22,618 nucleotides of DNA from positions 1-22,618 of the IMG/VR virus record IMGVR_UViG_3300046010_011077; one strand, given 5' to 3'. The notes under the pieces were generated by a model, which was not told the origin of the DNA, ran no database searches, and worked only from the letters and a program-made list of their open reading frames with translations. The stretch is from a virus. Numbering within the stretch: position 1 is the stretch's first letter; each line of letters starts with the position of its first letter. Positions 6,700-12,150 of this stretch are shown here, one piece after another. The translations under genes and the position numbers were made by a program.

Positions 6700-7200
6700 A
6701 TGAAAGGCGCAAAAAACTATATTATCGCCCTGGCTATACTGGGCCTAATCTTAATTACTAGCAACGTGAGCGCAGCCGCACTTATAGCAAAATTTGAGGG
6801 CCTGGAGCTGGAAGCCTACAAGGACAGCGCAGGCATTTGGACGATCGGCTATGGCAATACGCGCAATCCCTATACTGGCCTGCCAATAAAGAAAGGCGAC
6901 AAGATCACTAAAAAAGAGGCCCTGGACTGGCTGCGGATCACTACAACGGCCGTGGAAGCAGACGTAAAGCGACTTGTAAAGGTGCCAATCAATACCAATC
7001 AACGCCTAGCCCTGGCCAGCCTAGTATTTAACATAGGCGCCGGAGCCTTTGCTAGATCAACGCTGCTTCGCTTACTAAACAGCGGAGCTGAAAAGTCGGC
7101 TATAGCAGCCCAGTTTTTACGCTGGAATAAAGTAAATGGCAAAGAAGTAAAAGGATTAACAAATAGGCGAAAAGCAGAAGCCGAGTTGTTTTTGTCATAA
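6700..7200 (+). CDS. GH24 muramidase endolysin with N-terminal signal or anchor
   Basis: This is a T4-type lysozyme that cleaves the peptidoglycan glycan chain to release virions. The catalytic set is Glu33, Asp42 and Thr48 in KFEGLELEAYKDSAGIW followed by TIGYG. The spacing of 9 and 6 residues is the same as Glu11, Asp20 and Thr26 of T4 lysozyme. Residues 8-25 (IIALAILGLILITSNVSA) form a signal peptide or signal-arrest-release anchor, so export may use the host Sec system. Cleavage after VSA is plausible. At 166 aa it has normal family length. It is the last gene of the late unit, followed by a terminator. The copy at 19199 keeps all three catalytic residues and is more divergent than the virion proteins. 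Confidence 0.93.
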   Translation: MKGAKNYIIALAILGLILITSNVSAAALIAKFEGLELEAYKDSAGIWTIGYGNTRNPYTGLPIKKGDKITKKEALDWLRITTTAVEADVKRLVKVPINTNQRLALASLVFNIGAGAFARSTLLRLLNSGAEKSAIAAQFLRWNKVNGKEVKGLTNRRKAEAELFLS

Positions 7201-7228
7201 ATTACTGAAAAATAGCATTTTGTAAAAT

Positions 7229-7257
7229 AAATTAGTACAGTGTACTAATTTTTTTTG
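7229..7257 (+). terminator. Late-operon terminator, T-tract shared with early promoter
   Basis: A stem of AAATTAGTA (7229-7237, at its base the A-T pairs 7229/7251 and 7230/7250) and TACTAATTT closes a loop of five bases, CAGTG, and is followed by a run of T. The fold could also be read as a nearly perfect 9-bp palindrome around G7240, so an operator is an alternative. Unit 2 has a completely different stem (19726-19750) at the same place with the same T-tract, which favours a terminator. Confidence 0.7.
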
Positions 7258-7301
7258 TTTATATGAACTAATCTACTATAAATTTACAAACGACAAACGA
7301 C
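7254..7301 (+). promoter_or_regulatory. Early promoter, Bacteroidota type, with ACGACAAACGAC start motif
   Basis: TTTG at 7254-7257 and TAAATTTA at 7279-7286 are separated by 21 bases, matching the Bacteroidota pattern TTTG-N19-21-TAnnTTTG at all but the last base. Three bases after the -7 box is ACGACAAACGAC (7290-7301). The same 12-mer lies three bases after the -7 box of the putative late promoter (9735-9746). The spacer differs between units but both boxes are kept, so they are under selection. Confidence 0.75.
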
Positions 7302-7327
7302 TTTACTAACCTTAAATTATCGGAACT

Positions 7328-7588
7328 ATGGCTATTCTAAGCGACCGTGCCGCGTACATACGCGAGCTGGAAAACAAAATTAAGACACTACAGTTTTTAG
7401 GCAAACACCTGGACGACGCCAGGATCAAAATTGAATTTACCTACAGCTGCGGCAGCCGCGCCCAGGTAGATCAATCCCTTATCCCTTTCAATATGGCTAT
7501 GGAGCTTCGCCTGTTAATCGGCGAAAGCATAGACCACTACCAGCGCACAATTACAAACATTCTAACGATACCAGATGAAATTGGCTAA
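7328..7588 (+). CDS. First early protein (86 aa), function unknown
   Basis: This is an unrecognised soluble protein with two helix-rich halves. Residues 5-30 (AAYIRELENKIKTLQFLGKH) form a charged helix, then a strand-like centre (IKIEFTYSCGSRAQVDQSLIP) and a C-terminal helix (MELRLLIGESIDHYQRTI). It is the first gene after the early promoter, where regulators or host-takeover proteins are usual, but no DNA-binding motif is evident. The leader from the promoter to ATG 7328 is about 26 bases. The copy at 19829 differs only at NMAM against NLGM near residue 56. The next gene starts inside its last codons. Confidence 0.65.
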   Translation: MAILSDRAAYIRELENKIKTLQFLGKHLDDARIKIEFTYSCGSRAQVDQSLIPFNMAMELRLLIGESIDHYQRTITNILTIPDEIG

Positions 7589-7739
7589 ATTATTACTGGA
7601 GCTGCTTTTTGTAGTTCTGGTATGCCTGCCAGTATTTTGCCTGGCCTATATTCTTATTGAACTATCTTTTTTATTCTATAACCTAAAAAAAACCCTAAAA
7701 TGGAAAATTACAATTTACCAGCGTTCCCGCCACAAGTAG
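7575..7739 (+). CDS. Small membrane protein overlapping both neighbours (54 aa)
   Basis: ATG 7575 lies in the last 14 bases of the 86-aa gene, and the gene runs 40 bases into the 89-aa gene in another frame. The protein has one long membrane segment, about residues 5-35 (LLLELLFVVLVCLPVFCLAY and following), with a basic tail ending QRSRHK. In unit 2 (20076) the length, start and hydrophobic character are kept with four conservative changes in the first half. The part shared with the next gene has no changes, as expected where two frames are constrained. Function unknown; a role in host membrane binding of the early replication proteins is a guess. Confidence 0.6.
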   Translation: MKLAKLLLELLFVVLVCLPVFCLAYILIELSFLFYNLKKTLKWKITIYQRSRHK

Positions 7740-7969
7740 CACAAGACAACCTGGGCCGTATCATTGCGCCGATCCCTGGAATGAGTAAGCTAGAGTATTT
7801 TGCTATCCAGCTGCTACCTACCTACCTGGAGCTAGGCAAAAAACACCCACTAGCTGATAAAGGCGAGCCGATCACACCTATACAGGCTGCGATCATTACT
7901 GCAAAAAATTTACTAGACCAATTAAACGAAAAGCACAATGAAAAAGACACTTTACAGATTATTGAATAG
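7700..7969 (+). CDS. Early soluble protein (89 aa), function unknown
   Basis: This is an unrecognised 89-aa protein. Residues 1-30 are Pro-rich and extended (LPAFPPQVAQDNLGRIIAPI). From residue 32 it is helical, with an aromatic/aliphatic face (LEYFAIQLLPTYLELGKKH) and a C-terminal helix from about 62 to 88 (QAAIITAKNLLDQLNEK). It overlaps the 54-aa gene upstream and the 32-aa peptide downstream. Its copy at 20201 is nearly identical. The place two genes before the ATPase suggests a DNA-replication or regulatory partner, without direct evidence. Confidence 0.65.
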   Translation: MENYNLPAFPPQVAQDNLGRIIAPIPGMSKLEYFAIQLLPTYLELGKKHPLADKGEPITPIQAAIITAKNLLDQLNEKHNEKDTLQIIE

Positions 7970-8036
7970 CCCTAAATTTTGGCTACTAATCATTTTTACT
8001 TTTATGCTCTGGCTATCTAGCTACTGGAATATGTAA
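7938..8036 (+). CDS. Membrane peptide (32 aa)
   Basis: The peptide MKKTLYRLLNSPKFWLLIIF continues as a hydrophobic stretch to residue 26 and ends WNM. It is one basic amphipathic start plus one membrane helix. It overlaps the 89-aa gene by 32 bases and ends six bases before the ATPase start. The copy at 20439 keeps the start, stop and all residues but one (Thr4 to Ile), although the total is short and partly shared coding, so confidence is moderate. The role may be translational coupling or membrane association. Confidence 0.5.
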   Translation: MKKTLYRLLNSPKFWLLIIFTFMLWLSSYWNM

Positions 8037-8042
8037 AAAATA

Positions 8043-8849
8043 ATGGCAAACGACGTCCGACTAATTACTGCGCTGCTTCACGCCAGGCGATACGACGCTA
8101 AAAATAGACCACCTGCGCAAGAGCCTATTTTTACTATCCAGGGCAAAGTAGTGGGCTGCCTGCAGAGCTACATTGTTTTTTCGGGCCTGCCCAAGGCCAG
8201 CAAATCAACATTTGTGGGAGCTGCGGCCGCGTCAGCCCTGGTGCCGCCCTTTCAAGGCATTTGGGGTATGAAGCTGCAGCTTCCAGTTAATAGGCCCAGG
8301 ATCGGCTACTTTGATACTGAAATGAGCAGCTTTGATTTTTACCGGCAAATAGATAAGATAGTAAGCCTGGCTGAAAAGCAAAAGTTACCTGATTTTTTTG
8401 ACGCCTATAGTATGCGAGAAGATATGCCCAGCAAGATCCGTATAATGATAGAGCAGTATTTGATAGAAAATAAGGACTGTAGCTGCCTTATTGTGGACGG
8501 CCTACTGGACTTATGCCTGGACTACAACGATCCTAAAGAAACGCGCCTAGTAACGAACTGGCTGAAGCGGATCACTAAGCAATACGATATTTTGCTGATC
8601 GGCGTCCTGCACCTGGGTAAAGGCCACGGCGAAACGCTGGGCCACCTTGGTAGCAATACTGATCGCTGGAGCCAATCAACAATGATCGTGGAAAAAAATA
8701 AGGACACAGGCCAGTTTGTACTCAAGCCTAAATACATACGAAGCGACGGCGATTTTGAGCCGGTAGCCATAATGAACTACAACGGACGCTGGAGCCAGGT
8801 GCCGTACATTGAGCCAGCGCCTGTGGCACCTACAAAAAAGAAAAATTAA
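8043..8849 (+). CDS. RepA/AAA_25-like RecA-fold ATPase, probable replicative helicase
   Basis: I infer a RecA-fold NTPase of the RepA/DnaB-like (AAA_25) group that unwinds DNA during viral replication. The Walker A loop is residues 48-56, GLPKASKST, where Ser53 replaces the usual Gly. A catalytic-type Glu93 lies in FDTEMS, Walker B is LIVDGLLDL with Asp152, and the sensor-like HLGKG has His190. GHLGS at 200-204 matches the conserved Gly-Ser loop of this family. The 268-aa length is typical of single-domain RepA proteins. It is placed between small early genes and an 88-aa protein. A packaging ATPase role is less likely, because the motif set is not that of FtsK/HerA or terminase families. The copy at 20544 keeps all the motifs including Ser53. 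Confidence 0.8.
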   Translation: MANDVRLITALLHARRYDAKNRPPAQEPIFTIQGKVVGCLQSYIVFSGLPKASKSTFVGAAAASALVPPFQGIWGMKLQLPVNRPRIGYFDTEMSSFDFYRQIDKIVSLAEKQKLPDFFDAYSMREDMPSKIRIMIEQYLIENKDCSCLIVDGLLDLCLDYNDPKETRLVTNWLKRITKQYDILLIGVLHLGKGHGETLGHLGSNTDRWSQSTMIVEKNKDTGQFVLKPKYIRSDGDFEPVAIMNYNGRWSQVPYIEPAPVAPTKKKN

Positions 8850-8882
8850 CCTGGGGACAGAGGCAACTGAACAGCAATAACT

Positions 8883-9149
8883 ATGGAACAGAAAAACAAC
8901 AGCGGCAGCCTTTACAAAAACACAAAAGACAAGCCAACGCAGCCGGACTACACCGGAACGGCCACCATTGCCGGAAAGCAGTACCGTGTTAGTGGCTGGG
9001 TAAATAAGAGTAAGGCTGGCGCTAATTATTTGCGCGTCTTATTTAGCGAGCAGCAAGCCCAGGATCTAAACGTGGCGGCTAGCCAGGCTACTATGCCTAT
9101 ACAGCCACAAAGCAGCAATGATCCTATGCCAGACGATCTGCCTTTCTAA
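8883..9149 (+). CDS. Small DUF736-like protein, possible single-strand DNA-binding factor (88 aa)
   Basis: The start MEQKNNSGSLYKNTKDKPTQ and the following DYTGTATIAGKQYRVSGWVN match a small protein type frequent in Bacteroidota phages and plasmids, with a DUF736-like or OB-type beta core over residues 10-58. The last 25 residues are a disordered Gln/Ser/Pro linker ending in an acidic tip, DDLPF, as in single-strand DNA-binding proteins whose acidic tail recruits partners. This, plus the place after the helicase, is the basis for the call. The copy at 21384 has an identical core with changes only in the tail, ending in the same DDLPF. Confidence 0.6.
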   Translation: MEQKNNSGSLYKNTKDKPTQPDYTGTATIAGKQYRVSGWVNKSKAGANYLRVLFSEQQAQDLNVAASQATMPIQPQSSNDPMPDDLPF

Positions 9150-9242
9150 AAAAAAGCGCCAGGAGCAAAGCTCAACTGGCGCGGACAAACGACTGCGGAA
9201 CTGGCCGCGAGCCACCTGTATTCAATGCTAAAATAGTACAAA
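9150..9242 (+). promoter_or_regulatory. Structured 93-nt intercistronic element
   Basis: There is no gene here. A hairpin at 9156-9182 has an outer stem GCGCCAG/CTGGCGC and inner stem GAGC/GCTC with loop AAA. After it come GACAAACGAC (9184-9193, 10 bases of the promoter-linked motif), a small GCGG/CCGC hairpin (9195-9208) and CACCTGTATTCA (9213-9224), which recurs at 12903. Unit 2 keeps every stem and motif (21651-21743) with changes only in loops. Because of the A-run before it, the first hairpin would read as a terminator on the minus strand. A translational control site, origin element or antisense terminator are possible. Confidence 0.55.
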
Positions 9243-9446
9243 ATGAGTAAAAAACTGGAAACGGCGATAGTTTTTTTTAAGCCTGGCACCAAGCGGCCCA
9301 GGAAATACCGAAATATTACAAACAGGCTCAAATTTGGCCAATTTTGCGTTAGTTGCGGCGCCTGGTATATTAACTGGTATGACAAGGAAACGGCCAATTT
9401 TGAGGGCCGTACGTGGCTTATAAGCGATTTTAACAAAAAACAGTAA
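9243..9446 (+). CDS. Small CxxC protein (67 aa), function unknown
   Basis: This is an unrecognised basic protein. The N-terminal half is Lys/Arg rich (FFKPGTKRPRKYRNITNRLK) and the middle holds a single Cys-x-x-Cys, FCVSCGAWYINWYD, at residues about 35-48. Two such proteins together or a partner would be needed for a four-Cys zinc site. It is the last gene of the early unit, followed by terminator 9480. The unit 2 copy (21744) is 66 aa, ends differently (FEKK in place of FNKKQ), keeps both Cys and changes Val to Ala between them. A small nucleic-acid-binding or late-switch regulator is plausible. Confidence 0.6.
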   Translation: MSKKLETAIVFFKPGTKRPRKYRNITNRLKFGQFCVSCGAWYINWYDKETANFEGRTWLISDFNKKQ

Positions 9447-9479
9447 ATTAGAGCTTTCATAAGCAGGGTTGGTTTAGGC

Positions 9480-9509
9480 GGCCTGGCGTTTCAACGCCGG
9501 GCCTTTTTT
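9480..9509 (+). terminator. Early-operon terminator
   Basis: An 11-bp stem with one G-T pair (GGCCTGGCGTT, 9480-9490, with AACGCCGGGCC, 9493-9503) and a two-base loop is followed by six T. It ends the early unit after the CxxC gene. The hairpin is identical in unit 2 (21994-22023), although about 20 bases upstream differ. Confidence 0.9.
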
Positions 9510-9535
9510 GTACCCTTTACAAGACATTACTTTTA

Positions 9536-9557
9536 TTAAATAAAGGTGAATACAGGT
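9536..9557 (-). repeat. 22-nt inverted repeat partner of 12904-12925
   Basis: This sequence is the exact reverse complement of 12904-12925. It contains AGGTGA-ATAC-AGGTAA, two hexamers one helical turn apart, with the second one base off. Unit 2 at 22050-22073 has the perfect AGGTGA-ATAC-AGGTGA form and matches 12902-12925 over 24 nt. It is a likely protein-binding site. Confidence 0.75.
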
Positions 9558-9612
9558 AACAATGTGGATATTTTGAACTACAAAAATGTACAATATATCA
9601 GTTTTTTTCACT

Positions 9613-9672
9613 AACTTCGCCAGAGACCGCGCAGCGGCCCTACAGAGCCGCGCGCGGGCTCGGCGAAAAGTT
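9613..9672. other. Large conserved hairpin, candidate replication origin
   Basis: A long imperfect hairpin. The core pairs are 9618-9621 with 9662-9665, 9623-9625 with 9659-9661, 9627-9628 with 9656-9657, 9629-9632 with 9652-9655 and 9634-9638 with 9647-9651, giving 18 GC-rich pairs with single-base bulges, and an 8-base loop CCTACAGA. A/T pairs from AACTT and AAGTT extend the base. All 60 bases are identical in unit 2 while flanks vary. It lies next to T-runs and before the late promoter. No Rep nickase gene was found, so the origin role is inference. Confidence 0.6.
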
Positions 9673-9703
9673 ACAAAAAAAGAAAAGTTTTGAAATAGAT
9701 TTT

Positions 9704-9746
9704 TTTGTTTGACTTTTCAATCTTATTTTCGGTAACGACAAACGAC
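9704..9746 (+). promoter_or_regulatory. Probable late promoter with ACGACAAACGAC start motif
   Basis: TATTTTCG (9724-9731) matches TAnnTTTG at seven of eight bases. TTTG boxes lie at 9704-9707 and 9708-9711, so spacing is 16 or 12 bases, shorter than the usual 19-21. ACGACAAACGAC (9735-9746) follows after three bases, exactly as at the early promoter. The late genes begin at 9777. Short spacing may mean a weak or activator-dependent promoter. Confidence 0.6.
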
Positions 9747-9776
9747 AAGGATCTAAAAGGCCGCAGCACATTGTAA

Positions 9777-10205
9777 ATGCGGAATATCTTACTACTGGTA
9801 GGCGGCGCAGCTGCACTGTTTTTCTTATCACGCTATCGCTTCGGACAAAGAGCGATATTTTCACTAAGGTCATTACGCCCAGGCGGCACATTGTTCGCAC
9901 CAATCTTTAACGTGGATCTGGCCGTCGCTAATCCTACTAACCAGGCTATAGTCATTAAGTCAATTACTGGATCTATAAATGTACAGGGATCAACTGTAGC
10001 TAATGTATCGGCGTTCGGTGATCAGCGCGTAGCTGCTAACAGCGAAAGTATTTTGAAGCTGCAGGCAAGGCCCAGCGCTGTCGGCGTGTTTGAAACGGTG
10101 CGGGAGCTGTTAAGCCGTCCTATCGGATCTACCAGCGTGAGTTTTACCGGTACGGCCAACGTGGACGGCCTAGTCGTTCCTGTTAGTGAAAGTAAAATGA
10201 TCTAA
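9777..10205 (+). CDS. LEA2/WHy-like domain protein with N-terminal membrane anchor (142 aa)
   Basis: Residues 3-18 (NILLLVGGAAALFFLSRY) form an N-terminal membrane anchor followed by Arg. Residues 30-135 look like an LEA-type 2 beta-sandwich: LRPGGTLFAPIFNVDLAVAN, then NPTNQAIVIKSITGSINVQG, then a SILKLQARP strand and the last strand GTANVDGLVVPV. In such domains the NPT segment and alternating strands are typical. It is the first gene of the late unit, next to the transglutaminase-like gene. Acting in the virion membrane or on the periplasmic side is likely. The unit 2 copy (22289) is cut by the window end. Confidence 0.65.
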   Translation: MRNILLLVGGAAALFFLSRYRFGQRAIFSLRSLRPGGTLFAPIFNVDLAVANPTNQAIVIKSITGSINVQGSTVANVSAFGDQRVAANSESILKLQARPSAVGVFETVRELLSRPIGSTSVSFTGTANVDGLVVPVSESKMI

Positions 10206-10208
10206 GGA

Positions 10209-11459
10209 ATGGACGCAACTACTTTAATGGGTAGGCTGGGGCCGTTTCAAAATAGACGTGAAATGCTTACGGCAGATCAAAGTACCGGCGACATAATAGA
10301 CGCCATACTGGAAGCGCACCGCAGGCACGCACACGACTACAGTAAAATAAGTTCTTTTTTTAATGCGGGATCAAGGCGAGCAACGGCGCGCAAAATTTTT
10401 AATTTTCTTAAAAACAATGTGCGCTATGTAATTGAGCCAGGAAGCAAGCAGACCGTGAAAAGCCCTGCAGCAATCCTGGCGACTGGTTACGGCGACTGCA
10501 AACACTATAGCCTTTTTGCTGGCGGCGTTTTACAAAATTTAGGCATACCGTTTGCCTATCGCTTCGCTAGCTATAAAATTTTTGATAAGCAGCCGCAGCA
10601 CGTTTTTGTAGTTGTTAATCCCGGCACCAGTAACGAAATATGGATAGATCCAGTCGTAGGCGACTTTGATTATAAAAAACCGTACACGTACGCAACAGAT
10701 AGAAAAATGGCACTATACTCAATAAGCGGAATTGGCGCAACAGCGCAACAAAAGGCGGCTTTGAAAGCTGCTAAAGCAGCAAAGAAAGCGGCGCCGACTA
10801 AGGCGGCGAAACAAGCAGCCCAGACGTCAGTCGTGGCTGCCCGCAAAGCTGCCGGCCGTACTGCTGGCCAGGTATTAAAGAAAGGCGCTAAAGTAGTTCT
10901 AAAAGTAGCGGCCGCACCAGTTAGAAACTCATTTTTGCTACTGGTTACTATCAATTTTGCAGGACTAGCCAATAAGCTAGCCGCTGCCTGGCAAAAAGCA
11001 CCTAGCAAGCTCACAAGTTTTTGGGAGGGAGCCGGGGGCCAGATAAATGCACTGAAGAAAGCCTGGGAAAAGGGATCTACTAAAAAGCGAATTTTTGGAA
11101 TGGAGCAGATAGGCGTAGCGCCAGCAGCACCAGCCGCAGCCGCCGCAACTGCAGCGCCACTACTGGTTAAGGTAGCCGACTTTTTTACTAAAATTGGAAT
11201 AGATCCGGCAGAGCTTGTACAGGTAGGTAAGGACGCGCTAAATAAAAAAGCCCAGGAGCTAGCTAAAAAAGCCCTGGAGCCAAAGGCAGCAACTGAAGCT
11301 ACTAACATTGACATTGCCGACCAGGTATTTGAGCCAGCCGATCTGCAGCCCACTACTGATATGGCACCAGCTCAAACGACAGCCACAAAAAAACCTAATT
11401 TTTTACCGTTACTAATCGGCGGCGCTGCCGTTTTGTATTTTGTAACTAGAAAAAAATAA
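10209..11459 (+). CDS. Transglutaminase-like protein with C-terminal membrane anchor (416 aa)
   Basis: Residues 55-150 form a transglutaminase-like (papain-fold) domain. The catalytic triad is Cys97 in GYGDCKHYS, His131 in QPQHVFVVV and Asp147 in IWIDPVVGD, in the family order. Such domains act as proteases or peptide-modifying enzymes; the target here is unknown. Residues about 174-232 are a long Ala/Lys-rich basic stretch that may bind DNA or lipid. A hydrophobic segment lies near 240-255, then an Ala-rich linker and a C-terminal membrane anchor, LPLLIGGAAVLYFVTRKK. Possible roles are a virion enzyme for entry, a capsid maturation protease, or a cross-linking factor. It has no copy in unit 2, because the window ends first. 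Confidence 0.75.
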   Translation: MDATTLMGRLGPFQNRREMLTADQSTGDIIDAILEAHRRHAHDYSKISSFFNAGSRRATARKIFNFLKNNVRYVIEPGSKQTVKSPAAILATGYGDCKHYSLFAGGVLQNLGIPFAYRFASYKIFDKQPQHVFVVVNPGTSNEIWIDPVVGDFDYKKPYTYATDRKMALYSISGIGATAQQKAALKAAKAAKKAAPTKAAKQAAQTSVVAARKAAGRTAGQVLKKGAKVVLKVAAAPVRNSFLLLVTINFAGLANKLAAAWQKAPSKLTSFWEGAGGQINALKKAWEKGSTKKRIFGMEQIGVAPAAPAAAAATAAPLLVKVADFFTKIGIDPAELVQVGKDALNKKAQELAKKALEPKAATEATNIDIADQVFEPADLQPTTDMAPAQTTATKKPNFLPLLIGGAAVLYFVTRKK

Positions 11460-11460
11460 T

Positions 11461-12150
11461 ATGACAGCAAAGCAAAGAGCAGCCAGGGCAAAATTCAAGG
11501 CCGTAGTCGCAGAAGCAAAAAAGCTGCGAAAGAAAAATCCGAAGCTTACGCAAGCGCAAGCCGTTAAGCAAGCCTGGGCGATTAGCTATAGTAAAAAGCG
11601 TGCTGGAGTAGGCGCTGCGCCTAAAAAGAAAGCAGCAACGACTAAAGTAAAAGCTAAGAAAAGTAAGCGCACTAGCGAAATGCACACCGACACTAAGAGC
11701 CACAATGTAAATATTCGTGTGGTTAGTGGTATTAAAGTAAAAAGTAAAGAGTTAAGAAAACAACTAGAAAAGAAAGGATATAAACTTACTCACGGCTATA
11801 CAGTAGCAAAAAGAAAGAGAATAGGCGAAATGCCAACTTTTAGTGATCCCGACGCAGCAAGAGAAATTGAATTGTATGCAGATAATGATAGCCAATTATA
11901 TTTTCAAATGAGAAAGCCTATTTTGATCAATTTAGGTAAGAAATATAAAAAAGGTACTTACGATATTGATAAGGCAGCAAAGTTGTGGCGTTATTACATT
12001 GAAGCTGCAATGAAAAAATATAATAAAGAGTTCGGCAGTCGTGGCGATAAATGGTTTGAGTTATTAAATACAAACGATAGAAATTTGTTAGCGCGCGACT
12101 ATGCAATAAGAACAAAAGAAGAATTTGATTTAGGAAATTTTGTAGATTGA
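11461..12150 (+). CDS. Chimeric basic protein with phage-type C-terminal domain (229 aa)
   Basis: There are three parts. Residues 1-75 are very basic (MTAKQRAARAKFKAVVAEAK, then KKRAGVG and a Lys/Ala run), typical of a DNA-condensing or virion-internal domain. Residues about 80-118 hold a VRVVSG-like strand and basic helix. Residues 120-229 (EIELYADNDSQLYFQMRKPI onward) resemble a domain I have seen in other phage proteins but cannot name. Base composition drops to A/T rich from about 11700 to the end, unlike the neighbours, suggesting the C-terminal part came from elsewhere. The stop overlaps the next ATG as TGATG. Probably a structural or genome-associated protein. No unit 2 copy is in the window. 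Confidence 0.6.
   Translation: MTAKQRAARAKFKAVVAEAKKLRKKNPKLTQAQAVKQAWAISYSKKRAGVGAAPKKKAATTKVKAKKSKRTSEMHTDTKSHNVNIRVVSGIKVKSKELRKQLEKKGYKLTHGYTVAKRKRIGEMPTFSDPDAAREIELYADNDSQLYFQMRKPILINLGKKYKKGTYDIDKAAKLWRYYIEAAMKKYNKEFGSRGDKWFELLNTNDRNLLARDYAIRTKEEFDLGNFVD

Larger units (their letters stand above)
9447..9776. other. 330-nt non-coding control region (origin candidate)
   Basis: There is no gene on either strand that I support. It holds, in order, the early terminator, a repeat with AGGTGA spaced by 10 bases (9544-9559), an A/T-rich stretch, a large hairpin (9613-9672) and a probable promoter (9704-9746). It is the longest gap of the genome and the most conserved non-coding DNA between units, so a replication origin or packaging site is likely. 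Confidence 0.6.

Noticed and set aside
7231-7249. Near-perfect palindrome as a repressor operator
   Set aside because: Unit 2 has an unrelated stem here with the same T-run, so a terminator explains the site better.
8043-8849. ATPase as an FtsK/HerA packaging motor
   Set aside because: The motif order (DTEMS, Walker B with GLLDL, HLGKG, GHLGS) is that of RepA-type helicases; the FtsK/HerA arginine and sensor patterns are not seen.
9146-9460. Minus-strand open frame (104 aa) over the CxxC gene
   Set aside because: The unit 2 equivalent is only 69 aa with a different end, so the frame is not conserved.
9640-9903. Minus-strand open frame (87 aa), also present at 22152-22412
   Set aside because: It crosses the origin-like hairpin and the start of the LEA-like gene. 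Presence in both units follows from the strong DNA conservation there; no promoter or plausible protein.
10670-11353. Long minus-strand open frame (227 aa)
   Set aside because: It mirrors the Ala/Lys-rich low-complexity part of the transglutaminase-like gene; the antisense of Ala codons avoids stops. Composition is Ala/Ser/Phe rich with no domain, and no minus-strand promoter is seen.
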